This document shows, one piece after another, positions 49,932-58,674 of a DNA stretch of 64,000 nt (position 1 is the first letter of the stretch; each line of letters opens with the position of its first letter). The DNA is taken from contig JADJPL010000008.1 of assembly GCA_016713275.1 (NCBI GenBank), positions 124,001-188,000 of the forward strand, read 5' to 3'. The DNA is from Haliscomenobacter sp. GTDB lineage: Bacteria > Bacteroidota > Bacteroidia > Chitinophagales > Saprospiraceae. The notes beneath the pieces are model-generated. The model was not told where the DNA came from, did not search any database, and saw only the letters and a program-made list of their open reading frames with translations. A program made the translations under genes and the position numbers.

Positions 49932-51176
49932 TTATCTGCTCGTCGCCAGTCGAGCAGAGCTGAAATTCCAGGCGATAAAAAACAACAGGCTAATCGCCGA
50001 AAAAATCACCGAGGCAGGCGTCACCCATGCGGGGAGACCAAAACCAGCCGTTTGAAGGAAGGACAGTCCTAAAGGCAATGAGGCCAGCCGCACCGCTTCC
50101 ACAGCAATCACCCAGCGGCTTTGGCGTTCCAGGAGGAAACCGAATGCCAGGGTAGTCACGATGATCCAAAGGGCAAACAAGACTTTGGGCCAGGAAGAAA
50201 AATCGGCGCTGCGGAAGAAATAAAACGAATTAACGGCAAGCGCGCCAAAAAACTGAACGAGGATATAGACCTGTAGGGGCAGGGCTGAAGGCTGGGGATT
50301 GTACTTGTGGTAGGTGCGGTCGTCGACTTCCGGCGGAGTTTGAAAACCCCCGAGATAATCCGGAAGCCAGCCTGGGGGGTAGAACAGGATCTTCAGGGCA
50401 TCCGCAGCGGTACGGGCTTTTCGCACATAACCAGCCAGATCGATATAGTGCGCAAAGTTGGCGTACACCGGGTTCCAGCTGTTCAGCGGTTTGGTAACGC
50501 CGTAGTGGGGCCGTTCCTCCTCTTGCTTGAAGGTGCCAAACATCCGGTCCCAAACGATAAACACCCCGGCGTAATTTTTATCCAGATATTTTGGATCGCG
50601 GCCATGGTGCACCCGATGGTGGGACGGGGTATTGAACACCGCTTCAAACCAGGAAGGCATCCGGTGAATGTGTTCCGTATGAATCCAGAACTGATACAGC
50701 AAATTGAACCCACCCACCAGGGCAAATTGCGTGGGGTCAAAACCCAGGAAAGCCAGGGGCAGGTAGAACGGCGTCCCCCAGATGATCGACGTGGAACTCT
50801 GCCGCAGCGCAACCGATAGATTATAGTCCTCGCTCTGGTGGTGTACCGAATGGCCCCCCCAAAATAAACTGACCTCGTGCGCAAAGCGGTGATCCCAGTA
50901 ATAACACAGGTCCCAAAGGATAAATACGGCCACAAAGCTCCACCAGGTGGGTTCGATATGAAAAAAAGCCAGCTTCTCATAAATGACCACATAGATCCCG
51001 ATCTTGAGAATGCGCAGGAAGGTGCCTGTCATCTGCTGTAAGGTACCTGTACTGATGTTGGTCACAGCATCATTCAGCCTGTAGGTCCGTTTGCCGCTTA
51101 GCGCTTCGGCAACCAGTTCAATTCCCATCAGCGTAAAATACATGGGAATGGCGATCACGACCGGGTTCAGGTCCAT
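49932..51176 (-). CDS. Fatty acid hydroxylase/sterol desaturase family membrane protein
   Basis: Di-iron membrane oxygenase (PF04116). The histidine boxes HRFAHE, HSVHH and HRVHH, plus HTEHIH, supply the metal ligands. Several hydrophobic segments lie at the N-terminus and four or so in the C-terminal 130 residues, which are longer than in minimal family members. The substrate may be a lipid, sterol or carotenoid. 414 residues. The stop lies exactly at the edge of a MITE-like element, so the C-terminus may have been set by its insertion. Intact frame. Confidence 0.88.
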   Translation of the reverse strand: MDLNPVVIAIPMYFTLMGIELVAEALSGKRTYRLNDAVTNISTGTLQQMTGTFLRILKIGIYVVIYEKLAFFHIEPTWWSFVAVFILWDLCYYWDHRFAHEVSLFWGGHSVHHQSEDYNLSVALRQSSTSIIWGTPFYLPLAFLGFDPTQFALVGGFNLLYQFWIHTEHIHRMPSWFEAVFNTPSHHRVHHGRDPKYLDKNYAGVFIVWDRMFGTFKQEEERPHYGVTKPLNSWNPVYANFAHYIDLAGYVRKARTAADALKILFYPPGWLPDYLGGFQTPPEVDDRTYHKYNPQPSALPLQVYILVQFFGALAVNSFYFFRSADFSSWPKVLFALWIIVTTLAFGFLLERQSRWVIAVEAVRLASLPLGLSFLQTAGFGLPAWVTPASVIFSAISLLFFIAWNFSSARLATSR

Positions 51177-51235
51177 AGGTTTTCTTTTTCACGAATTTAT
51201 CCCTCGTTGGCGAATTTCCAGCCCAAATTACCTGT

Positions 51236-51243
51236 TATCTTTG
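51236..51243 (+). promoter_or_regulatory. Bacteroidota -7 box before the NAGPA gene
   Basis: TATCTTTG matches TAnnTTTG, 15 bp before the ATG at 51259. It lies in the divergent spacer with the hydroxylase gene. Confidence 0.55.
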
Positions 51244-51258
51244 CGAAAACCGACCAGA

Positions 51259-52053
51259 ATGAACCAAATTTTCCGCCCGGCTCTGCTTTTTCTTATTGGC
51301 GTTATCGCTCTGCCCTTTTGCGCTGTTTCGCAGTCCCCGCTTCCCTCCATCGCTTGGCAAGAACAAGTCCTGGACGACGGAATCATCTGGAAGCATGCGC
51401 ACACGGAAGCCCTTTTCAATGGGTGGCAAAACCTGAACATCCTGGAAGTCAACCCAAAGAAACACCGGTTCGGGTTAGCTTACGTAACGGACACCCTGCT
51501 GCCTACCAGCCTGCTGGCTGGTCAGGCGGGCGCCCTCGCCGCTATCAACGCGGGCTTTTTCAATATGAGCGAAGGGGGTTCCGATCTCCGAAAAAGTGAG
51601 ATCCTCAAGGGTGCGTTGGTCCTTGGGCCGGGGAAAAAGGTCCGCGTGGAAGCGGCGGGGCCGGACAACCGGTACCAAAGTAAAAAATATCCCGCCGTTT
51701 TGCTCACCGGTCCGTTGTTACTGACCAACGGACTACCGGTGGAGTTGGCCAAACGCCCCTTTAACGACAACCGGCACCCTAGAACCTGCGCGTGCGTCAC
51801 CGGCGATAAAAAAGTGCTTCTCCTGACGGCAGACGGGCGTTCAAATCAGGCATTCGGACTTTCGCTTCCCGAACTCACCGCCCTGCTGCAAAAATTGGGG
51901 TGCAAAGAGGCGGTCAACCTCGACGGCGGCGGCTCGACCACCATGTGGATCAAAGGAATGCCCGACAACGGCGTGGTCAACATGCCTAGCGATAATAAAA
52001 AATTCGACCATTTCGGCGAACGGAAAGTAGCCAATGCCGTCCTCGTCTATTAA
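51259..52053 (+). CDS. Phosphodiester glycosidase (NAGPA/DUF2233) family, secreted
   Basis: Hydrolase family PF09992, which includes the enzyme that uncovers mannose-6-phosphate by removing GlcNAc from a phosphodiester. A signal peptide covers about residues 1-25 (ending FCAVSQ). Conserved blocks are ALAAINAGFFNM, RHPRTCACVTGDKKVLLLTADGR and the C-terminal EAVNLDGGGSTTMWIKG. ATG 51259 is chosen over upstream in-frame Met codons because it begins the signal peptide and follows the promoter. 264 residues, intact. The exact bacterial substrate is unknown. Confidence 0.9.
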   Translation: MNQIFRPALLFLIGVIALPFCAVSQSPLPSIAWQEQVLDDGIIWKHAHTEALFNGWQNLNILEVNPKKHRFGLAYVTDTLLPTSLLAGQAGALAAINAGFFNMSEGGSDLRKSEILKGALVLGPGKKVRVEAAGPDNRYQSKKYPAVLLTGPLLLTNGLPVELAKRPFNDNRHPRTCACVTGDKKVLLLTADGRSNQAFGLSLPELTALLQKLGCKEAVNLDGGGSTTMWIKGMPDNGVVNMPSDNKKFDHFGERKVANAVLVY

Positions 52054-52063
52054 AGAACATGCG

Positions 52064-53101
52064 ATGTCCATTCCCCAAGCGCTTTCCGACCGAAGCCTCC
52101 TGAGGCTTCAAATCACTGCCCTGATCCTTGGCGTCGGTCTGATGGCGGTCAAGTTTCTGGCCTGGTACCGAACCGGTTCCAACGCTATCTTATCTGATGC
52201 TTTAGAGAGCATCATCAACATAGTAGCCGGGGCATTCGGGCTGTATAGCCTGTTAATTTCCTTTAAACCCAAAGACCAGAACCACCCCTACGGCCACGGC
52301 AAGGTAGAGTTCCTGTCAGCTGGCTTCGAAGGCGCGCTCATCAGCATCGCCGGCGTGCTGATCCTTGGAAAAGCCGTGTACAACCTGTTTTACCCCCAGG
52401 AGTTGGAAGAGTTGAAACTGGGTATTTACCTCACCGCCTTCACTGGCGCCGCCAACTACCTCATGGGATGGGTGCTGGAATGGAAGGGAATGAGAAACAA
52501 CTCTCTCATCCTCAAGTCCAGCGGTAAACACCTTCAAGCCGATGCGTGGTCCTCCCTGGGAATTCTGCTCGGGCTGGCGCTTGTCTTTTCCACTGGCATC
52601 AACAAACTGGACAATTTACTGGCCATGTTCTTCGGGCTGCTGATCATTTACTCCGGGTTTGGGCTGGTCCGGCAATCCATTGCAGGGATCATGGACGAAG
52701 CCGACTACCGCCTGATTCGCTCTATTGTAAACCACTTGCAACAAAATCGCTCCGAAAACTGGGTCGATATCCACAACTTGCGCGTGATCAAATACGGCCC
52801 CAACCTCCATATCGATTGCCACCTCACCCTCCCCTGGTACCTCAGCACCCAGGATGCCCACGAGGAAGTGAAGGCGGTAGAGAGTCTTGCCCGCAATTTC
52901 CAGAACCACCCCGTGGAATGGTTCATTCATGTCGATCCCTGCGAACCCACCTCTTGCTATCTTTGCGCAAAAAAAGACTGCTCCGAGCGCAAAGAACCGT
53001 TCCGGGAACAGGTAGCGTGGACCCTGGAAAACGTCATGAACAACGCGCCCCACGACCTCCCAAACCGAACCCCTATGCCCCTGCAAGGCCAAAACGCCTG
53101 A
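52064..53101 (+). CDS. Cation diffusion facilitator (CDF) metal transporter
   Basis: Inner-membrane exporter of zinc, iron or similar divalent cations. Transmembrane segments begin at ALILGVGLMAVKFLAWY. The metal site Asp pairs are seen in SDALESIINI and HLQADAWSSLG, and NHPYGHGKVEFLSA is the conserved cytoplasmic loop. The C-terminal domain ends in a Cys-rich tail (PCEPTSCYLCAKKDC) that may bind metal. Start ATG 52064 is 10 bp after the NAGPA stop, so the two are probably co-transcribed. 345 residues, intact. Confidence 0.9.
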   Translation: MSIPQALSDRSLLRLQITALILGVGLMAVKFLAWYRTGSNAILSDALESIINIVAGAFGLYSLLISFKPKDQNHPYGHGKVEFLSAGFEGALISIAGVLILGKAVYNLFYPQELEELKLGIYLTAFTGAANYLMGWVLEWKGMRNNSLILKSSGKHLQADAWSSLGILLGLALVFSTGINKLDNLLAMFFGLLIIYSGFGLVRQSIAGIMDEADYRLIRSIVNHLQQNRSENWVDIHNLRVIKYGPNLHIDCHLTLPWYLSTQDAHEEVKAVESLARNFQNHPVEWFIHVDPCEPTSCYLCAKKDCSERKEPFREQVAWTLENVMNNAPHDLPNRTPMPLQGQNA

Positions 53102-53132
53102 CCGGGTAGAGAAAAAATCGTAGATTCGGAAT

Positions 53133-54389
53133 ATGTTCCAAATAAATCCGCCAGGAATGACGCCAACCGGATTTCGTCTGTTCGAAGTGTTTGAATTTAT
53201 CCGCCGGGTGCTGGCGCTCAACCTCCCCGACGCCCTTTGGATCCGTGCGGAAATTGCCCAGGTCAAATCCTCCCGGGGCCATATCTACCTCGACCTGATC
53301 GAAAAAGAACCGGATACTGACCAATGGATCGCCCAGGCTTCGGCCGTGATCTGGTCGTCTACTCTCCGGCCCCTGCGCGCAAGCCGGGGAAGCGCCCTGG
53401 ACGCCCTCCTTCAGGAAGGCATGGAAATCCTGATCAAAGCCCGCGTCGATTTCCACGAACGGTACGGACTCAAGCTCGTCATCGACGATATAGACCCGGC
53501 CTACACCGTAGGGCAGCTCGCGCTGGTGCGCGAGCGAAAATACCGCCAACTCGCCGAAGAGGGCCTGATCGGCAAAAACCGGGCGTTGCCTCTGCCGCCG
53601 GTTTTGCAGCGCATCGCCGTGATCTCCTCCGAACAAGCCGCCGGGTTCCAGGACTTTCAGGAACAACTGCGCCAAAACCCCTATGGATACCAATTCTCCT
53701 GCACGTTCTTCCCCGCCGCGATGCAGGGAAATCAGGTCGAAACAGAGACCGTTGCCCAACTCAACCGCATCCAGGCCCAGGCCGGGCGCTACGACGCGGT
53801 AGCGATCATCCGGGGCGGCGGCGCCCGGCTCGACCTGGCAGGGTTTGACAGCATCCCCCTTTGCCGGGCCATCGCCGCATTTCCGCTTCCAGTGTTTACC
53901 GGCATCGGGCACGACATCGACGAGACCCTCGCCGACCTCGTCGCCCACTCCGCCCTCAAAACGCCCACCGCCGTGGCGGAGTTCCTCCTCCAGCACAACC
54001 TTCAGTTTGAAAGCCGTTTGCTGGAATGGGCAGGCCTTTTGCGTCAAACTGCCATGGAACGCCTTTTCCTCCAGGAAAGAAAACTGGACCAACTCAACGC
54101 CGCGCTCCAACAACTCGCGTCGAGGCAGTTGGCTGTCGGGCAGGATAGCCTCCGCCGGCTCGAACTCCAGGTTCCCCTGCTTTCCGGGTATTTCCTGCGC
54201 GGGGAAAACCACCGCCTCGAAACCGCTGAAAAAATTTGCACCCTGCTCAGCATAGAAAATACCCTGGAAAGAGGTTTTTCTATTACTTTGCTGAACGGCC
54301 ACCCCGTCCGCGGGGCTAAGGATATACCGCCGGGCAGCGTGCTGACCACCCGTTTAAAGGATGGCGAAGTGGAAAGCGTGGCGAAGTAA
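53133..54389 (+). CDS. xseA: Exodeoxyribonuclease VII large subunit
   Basis: Large subunit of ExoVII, which digests single-stranded DNA into oligonucleotides together with XseB. An N-terminal OB-fold (RAEIAQVKSSRGHIYLDLIEK) is followed by the nuclease domain with RIAVISSEQAAGFQDF, AIIRGGGARLDLAGFD and TGIGHDIDETLADLVAH. A coiled-coil C-terminus ends with SITLLNGHPVRGAKDIPPGS. 418 residues, intact. ATG 53133 is used; an in-frame ATG at 53157 is an alternative. The xseB gene follows after a 379-bp gap filled by a decayed MITE. Confidence 0.93.
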   Translation: MFQINPPGMTPTGFRLFEVFEFIRRVLALNLPDALWIRAEIAQVKSSRGHIYLDLIEKEPDTDQWIAQASAVIWSSTLRPLRASRGSALDALLQEGMEILIKARVDFHERYGLKLVIDDIDPAYTVGQLALVRERKYRQLAEEGLIGKNRALPLPPVLQRIAVISSEQAAGFQDFQEQLRQNPYGYQFSCTFFPAAMQGNQVETETVAQLNRIQAQAGRYDAVAIIRGGGARLDLAGFDSIPLCRAIAAFPLPVFTGIGHDIDETLADLVAHSALKTPTAVAEFLLQHNLQFESRLLEWAGLLRQTAMERLFLQERKLDQLNAALQQLASRQLAVGQDSLRRLELQVPLLSGYFLRGENHRLETAEKICTLLSIENTLERGFSITLLNGHPVRGAKDIPPGSVLTTRLKDGEVESVAK

Positions 54390-54431
54390 ATTACCAGAAG
54401 GTACCTCAAAACCCTTTTCAGGGTGTGAGCG

Positions 54432-54588
54432 GCCTCCCCTAACCCCTCCAAAGACCGTCTCCGCCCCTGGGGGGTTTTGTTTTTTTTTTTTTTTTCCATT
54501 AATTAAAATTTTTTTTATTTTTTTTTTTTAGAAAAAAAAAAATAAAAAGGTGGGGAGGGGGGAAAGATTGGTCTTTTGAGACAGCCCC
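54432..54588. mobile_element. Decayed MITE-like element (copy 2) between xseA and xseB
   Basis: The right end (GATTGGTCTTTTGAGACAGC and following C run) is identical to copy 1 at 49931. The left end (AAAGACCGTCTCCGCCCCTGG) is a diverged form of copy 1's left end. The interior is degenerated into T16-18 and A10-11 runs that still can pair. A CCTCCCCTAACCCCTCC motif at 54433 overlaps the left end. The rest of the gap (54590-54768) has a TCCCCCTC/GAGGGGG palindrome at 54653-54683 and no gene. Confidence 0.72.
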
Positions 54589-54768
54589 GAACCGTGTGGG
54601 CAAGGGTAGGGAAAAGCATCGGAATTAAGGTTTCATTGCCTTCCTTTGTTGCTCCCCCTCTTTTGGAGGGGGTTGGGGGGAGGCCCAACGATGGATTGAG
54701 CAGAATTCTTGCAGTTTTGAGATAGCTTCTATTGAAAAATTAAATCCACCCTGAAGGGAAAAAGGGAC

Positions 54769-54960
54769 ATGAAAAAAATGAGCTACGAATCGGCAATGGA
54801 AGAACTCCAAACCATTGTGCAAGCCCTGCAGGACAATGCTATCGGCATGGACGACCTGCCGGAAAAGCTCCGCCGTGCAGCCGAACTGATCCGCTATTGC
54901 AGGGAACGGCTTCGGAATGCCGAATCGCAGATCCAGGGACTGTTTCAGGATGCCGAATAA
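54769..54960 (+). CDS. xseB: Exodeoxyribonuclease VII small subunit
   Basis: Small helical partner of XseA. SYESAMEELQTIVQALQDNA followed by LPEKLRRAAELIRYCRERL is the typical XseB pattern. 63 residues, normal. Its TAA stop is one base before the folK start, so the two are co-translated. Separation from xseA by a MITE remnant may uncouple subunit expression. Confidence 0.93.
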   Translation: MKKMSYESAMEELQTIVQALQDNAIGMDDLPEKLRRAAELIRYCRERLRNAESQIQGLFQDAE

Positions 54961-54961
54961 C

Positions 54962-55465
54962 ATGCCCCCCTTGCCATCCCCCCACCTCGTCTATCTGGGA
55001 TTGGGAACCAATCTGGGCGACCGGCTGGCCAACCTGGAACGGGCAACGACCCTCGTCCAGGAGCGCATAGGAACCATCCTCCTCCAATCCTCCGTGTACC
55101 AAACCGAGCCCTGGGGATTAAAGGACCAGCCTGAGTTTTATAACCAGGTCCTCCTTCTGGAAACCCGCCTATCCCCGGAAACCATCCTGGATCTGATCTT
55201 GGAAATTGAAAAAGAGATGGGCCGCATTCGCCACCTGAAATGGGACCGCCGGTTGATCGATATCGACATCTTGTTCTACGACCGGGAGGTACTTCTACTG
55301 GACCGGCTCACGATACCCCATCCGTTGATGGAAAAACGCAACTTTGTCCTGGCGCCCCTTGCCGAAATCGCTCCCGGTTTGCTGCATCCGGTCCTGGAAA
55401 AAACCATAAGCGAACTGGCCCAAGCATCCACCGACCCGTTAAAAGCAGAAATCCTGGCTTCATGA
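54962..55465 (+). CDS. folK: 2-amino-4-hydroxy-6-hydroxymethyldihydropteridine pyrophosphokinase
   Basis: Folate biosynthesis enzyme that transfers pyrophosphate from ATP to the pterin alcohol. The N-terminus VYLGLGTNLGDRLANLERA, then SSVYQTEPWGLKDQPEFYNQV and the signature WDRRLIDIDILFYD are all classical, followed by IPHPLMEKRNFVLAPLAEI. 167 residues. ATG 54962 follows the xseB stop by one base. The end overlaps the next gene by 4 bp (ATGA). Confidence 0.95.
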   Translation: MPPLPSPHLVYLGLGTNLGDRLANLERATTLVQERIGTILLQSSVYQTEPWGLKDQPEFYNQVLLLETRLSPETILDLILEIEKEMGRIRHLKWDRRLIDIDILFYDREVLLLDRLTIPHPLMEKRNFVLAPLAEIAPGLLHPVLEKTISELAQASTDPLKAEILAS

Positions 55466-56148
55466 AAACCGAATTTCCCTACCGATTCATCGCCATCGAA
55501 GGCAATATCGGGGCCGGCAAAACGACCCTGTGCCACATGCTCGCCCGCGATTTCGGGTGCAACCTTATTCTGGAGCAATTCTCCGACAACCCATTCCTTC
55601 CCTATTTTTACGAAAATCCGGAGCGCTACGCGTTTTCCGTAGCGCTCTTCTTCATGACCGAGCGGCACAAACAGTTGCAGGAAGAACTCAAACAGGCCAG
55701 CCTGTTCCAGGGCACGGTGATCGCCGATTATTTTTTCCTCAAAACCCTCCTCTTTGCCAAAAACAACCTTTCCGGCGAAGAATACCGGCTGTTTCAACGG
55801 CTCTTTCATATCCTGAACGCCCATTTCCCCAAGCCGGACCTCCTGGTGTACCTCCACCGTCCGGTAGAACACCTGATCCGGAATATCCAGGGCCGGGGCC
55901 GTGATTTTGAGACGGACATCAGCCCGGACTACCTTGGACAGATTCAAAAATCGTATTTCGATTTCTTCCGTACCGAGAACTCAACCCCCGTTCTGATTGT
56001 TGAAATGGCGGATCTGGATTTTACCCAATCGCCCTCCCTGTATCAACAGATCATCCAGTTGATGCAAATGGAATATCCCAAGGGAGTGCATCACAGGAAA
56101 CCCGAAATCGCCCAAACGCATGAAGATCAATCTACCGGAAACCGGTAA
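55462..56148 (+). CDS. Deoxynucleoside kinase
   Basis: Phosphorylates a deoxynucleoside in the salvage pathway (dNK family, PF01712). The P-loop is IEGNIGAGKTTL (residues 13-24), DRS-like motifs are replaced by VIADYFFLKTL, and VYLHRPVEHLIRNIQGRGRDFE contains the lid Arg residues. The substrate (dA, dG or pyrimidine) is not decided. Start ATG 55462 overlaps the folK stop. The end overlaps the NDH-2 gene by 29 bp. 228 residues, intact. Confidence 0.9.
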   Translation: MKTEFPYRFIAIEGNIGAGKTTLCHMLARDFGCNLILEQFSDNPFLPYFYENPERYAFSVALFFMTERHKQLQEELKQASLFQGTVIADYFFLKTLLFAKNNLSGEEYRLFQRLFHILNAHFPKPDLLVYLHRPVEHLIRNIQGRGRDFETDISPDYLGQIQKSYFDFFRTENSTPVLIVEMADLDFTQSPSLYQQIIQLMQMEYPKGVHHRKPEIAQTHEDQSTGNR

Positions 56149-57403
56149 ACCCCGCGTGGTCATTGTTGGCGCCGGATTTGCAGGCCTCACCCTCGCCAAT
56201 AGGCTCGCGCGTACAAGACAGTATCAAATTGTCGTTCTCGACAAAAACAACTACCACCAATTCCAGCCCCTGTTTTATCAGGTGGCGATGTCGGGGCTCG
56301 AACCCAGCTCTATCTCTTTCCCGTTGCGCAAATTCTTCCAGGGCAGAAACGGCGTGTACCTGCGCACCACGGAGGTAACGTCCATTGAACCGGAAAACAA
56401 GCGGCTTCAAACCCCGCTTGGGATCGTCAACTACGACTACCTGGTGTTGGCCACCGGCGCCCAAACCAATTTTTTCGGCAACCAGGAAATTTCCGAAAAA
56501 GCCATTCCGATGAAATCCGTATCCGAAGCCCTCTTTCTGCGCAACCGGATCCTTGAGGATTACGAACAAGCCCTGACCGTCACAGATTACGATGAACGGC
56601 AGACCTACCTGGATATCGTTATTGCCGGAGGAGGGCCAACCGGCGTCGAATTGGCCGGCGCATTCGCAGAAATGAAGAAGTATATCCTGCCAAAGGACTT
56701 CCCGGAGCTGAACGCCAATGAAATGGATATTTTTCTGGTGGAAGGCGGCCCCAGGTTATTGAGTGGCATGTCCGAAACAGCTTCTCAAAATGCCTTGCAG
56801 TATTTGGAAGGGTTGGGCGTTCAGGTCCTGCTGAACACCCTCGTCACCGGCTACAACGGGAATACCATTACGACCAAAGCCGGGCGCGAGATCTATTCCC
56901 GCAAACTCATCTGGGCGGCCGGTATCAAAGGCGATTTCCTGGAAGGTATCCCTCAACACGCGATCGTCCGGGGGAACCGTCTTAAGGTAGATGCTATTCA
57001 TCAGGTGGAAGGCATGGACCAGGTTTACGCTATCGGCGACCTGGCTTACCAAACAGAACCTGCGTACCCCAACGGCCACCCTCAAGTAGCCCAGGTGGCT
57101 ATGCAACAAGCCCAAAACCTGGCTTACAATATGGAGCGCTCAATCAAAAACCAACCTTTGCGAGAATTCCACTACAAGGACCTCGGCTCGATGGCCACCA
57201 TCGGCCGGAATAAAGCCGTCGTCGATTTACCCAGGTTCAAATTCAAAGGCGCCTTCGCCTGGTATGTTTGGCTGTTTGTCCACCTTTTTCAACTTATCGG
57301 AGTCAAAAACCGCCTCTTCGTCTTTATGAACTGGGTGTCTAACTACTTCACCTACGATCAGTCGCTCCGGCTGATTATTAAGCCGTTTAAACAAAAGGCA
57401 TAA
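56120..57403 (+). CDS. ndh: Type II NADH dehydrogenase (NDH-2)
   Basis: Membrane-attached flavoenzyme that passes electrons from NADH to quinone without pumping protons. FAD motif VVIVGAGFAGLTLANRL (residues 13-29), LDKNNYHQFQPLFYQVAMSGL and the second nucleotide motif IVIAGGGPTGVELAGAFAE are present. YAIGDLAYQ is the C-terminal FAD contact. The C-terminal part is amphipathic for membrane binding (YVWLFVHLFQLIG). 427 residues, intact. Last gene of the xseA-to-ndh run, followed by a hairpin. Confidence 0.92.
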   Translation: MKINLPETGKPRVVIVGAGFAGLTLANRLARTRQYQIVVLDKNNYHQFQPLFYQVAMSGLEPSSISFPLRKFFQGRNGVYLRTTEVTSIEPENKRLQTPLGIVNYDYLVLATGAQTNFFGNQEISEKAIPMKSVSEALFLRNRILEDYEQALTVTDYDERQTYLDIVIAGGGPTGVELAGAFAEMKKYILPKDFPELNANEMDIFLVEGGPRLLSGMSETASQNALQYLEGLGVQVLLNTLVTGYNGNTITTKAGREIYSRKLIWAAGIKGDFLEGIPQHAIVRGNRLKVDAIHQVEGMDQVYAIGDLAYQTEPAYPNGHPQVAQVAMQQAQNLAYNMERSIKNQPLREFHYKDLGSMATIGRNKAVVDLPRFKFKGAFAWYVWLFVHLFQLIGVKNRLFVFMNWVSNYFTYDQSLRLIIKPFKQKA

Positions 57404-57408
57404 AGGAA

Positions 57409-57439
57409 AAAGGCATAAGGCCTTTCGCCTTATGCCTTT
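57409..57439. terminator. Bidirectional hairpin between ndh and yceI
   Basis: A 13-bp stem AAAGGCATAAGGC / GCCTTATGCCTTT with 5-base loop, followed by further GCCTTAT units. It lies between convergent genes. No long T run, so it may be a repeat-derived structure used as terminator. Confidence 0.6.
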
Positions 57440-57467
57440 CGCCTTATACCTTAACCCCTTTTCGCCC

Positions 57468-58070
57468 TTATTTCCCACTCACCAGATTCACCTCCAGATC
57501 GAAGTCGTCGTAGATGGTCTTGTCGCCCAGGTTTTCAAAGAAGGTGCCGGAGCCGAAGCGGATATCGTATTCCGAACGGTCGATCGTGATCTTGGCCAAG
57601 CCTACCGTTTTTCCGCCCTCTTCTTTGAGGTCTGCGTTAAAGCGAATCTCCTTGGTAATGCCCTTGATCGTCAGGTTGCCGATGATTTTGTAAGCGCCGG
57701 GCGTGCCTCGGCTGATGGCTTTGGTAATGTCAAATTTTGCGGTAGGATGCTTCTCCACCCCAAAGAAATCGTCGGACAATAAGTGGCCTTTCAGCTTGTC
57801 GGCGTAGGCGCCGGTGATGTCTTCCACCGAGATCGTCTTCATGTCCAGCACAAAGCTGCCTCCAGTCAGAGCCCCATCGGTGTACGCCAAACTGCCGCTC
57901 TTGATCCGGACTTTCCCAAAATGTTTGCCCGTTACCTTGTAACCGGTCCACTTAACATAGCTGGATGCCAAGTCAATCGGAACGTTGACCGGTGCAGAAG
58001 CCGGATTGGTGAACGCAAAACCGAATCCAGCAGCTAAAAACAGCGCGAAATAGATCCTTTTCATCATCAT
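57468..58070 (-). CDS. YceI family periplasmic lipid-binding protein
   Basis: Lipocalin-like barrel that binds isoprenoids or similar lipids. A signal peptide (MMMKRIYFALFLAAGFGFAF) is followed by SSYVKWTGYKVTGKHFGKV, the YceI hallmark, then LKGHLLSDDFFGVEKHPTAKFDI, LTIKGITKEI and DRSEYDIRFGSG. 200 residues. The MarR-type gene lies upstream in the same direction with a shared operator motif, suggesting MarR control. Confidence 0.93.
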   Translation of the reverse strand: MMMKRIYFALFLAAGFGFAFTNPASAPVNVPIDLASSYVKWTGYKVTGKHFGKVRIKSGSLAYTDGALTGGSFVLDMKTISVEDITGAYADKLKGHLLSDDFFGVEKHPTAKFDITKAISRGTPGAYKIIGNLTIKGITKEIRFNADLKEEGGKTVGLAKITIDRSEYDIRFGSGTFFENLGDKTIYDDFDLEVNLVSGK

Positions 58071-58176
58071 GTACTAGGTTAAAAAATCAAAAAAATCAAC
58101 CAGGTCTCCCTTAATTAGTTTTTATACTCAGGAGACTTATTTAACAGTCAGCCCAAAAATAAGTTTATACTTGAAT

Positions 58177-58186
58177 TGTATATACA
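58177..58186. promoter_or_regulatory. Candidate MarR operator upstream of yceI
   Basis: TGTATATACA, a perfect 10-bp palindrome followed by TTTA. The same 14 bases TGTATATACATTTA occur before the marR gene at 58675. On the minus strand a TATTTTTG box (TAnnTTTG) follows it 18 bp or so downstream, before yceI. Confidence 0.6.
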
Positions 58187-58206
58187 TTTATTTTTTTCAA
58201 AAAAAA

Positions 58207-58659
58207 TCATCCGCGAAGTTGATCCAATAAGGCATTTAGTTGCTCCGCTTCGGCCGTATCCAGATTGGTTAGCTGAAGCTCGAGGTCGTCCTCCATAAAC
58301 ACATCCGCTTTTTTCAGAAGCGCCAATCCTTTTTCCGTGATTCGCACATCCACCCTGCGGCGGTCCGCAGGGCATTCGGTCCGCTCCACCAGCCCTTTAA
58401 GCCGGAGTTTCTCTACCAATCGGGACGCGTTCGACATTTTGTCGATCATCCGATCCGTCAGCAACTTCACGGTAGCCGGTTCGGGGTGCATCCCCCTCAG
58501 AATCCGCAAAAGGTTGTACTGCTCCGGGGAAATACCCAGGGATTTCAACATCCGGGCAGACAATTGACTCAGCCAGGAAGCGGTGTACAAAATATTCACC
58601 ACCACCTTCTGTTACTCCGAACGAAACCGTTTCTTTTGTATCGCTTCTTCTATCCGCAT
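58207..58659 (-). CDS. MarR-family regulator, interrupted by an in-frame TAA at codon 16
   Basis: Winged-helix repressor. From ATG 58659 the frame reads MRIEEAIQKKRFRSE, then TAA at 58614-58612, then QKVVVNILYTASWLSQLSAR and the rest in the same frame. Relatives usually have Tyr here (SEYQKV, from memory), so TAC or TAT has become TAA. Downstream LLRILRGMHPEPATVKLLTD and MSNASRLVEKLRLKGLVER with RRRVDVRITEKGLALL are a normal MarR core. Translation could restart at the GTG triplets near 58600, giving 132 residues. Either a single-base error or a real truncation. Confidence 0.8.
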
Positions 58660-58674
58660 AACGGCACAAATATA

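Noticed and set aside
53073..54302. A 409-codon minus-strand frame opposite xseA
   Set aside because: No motifs; xseA on the plus strand is complete and recognisable.
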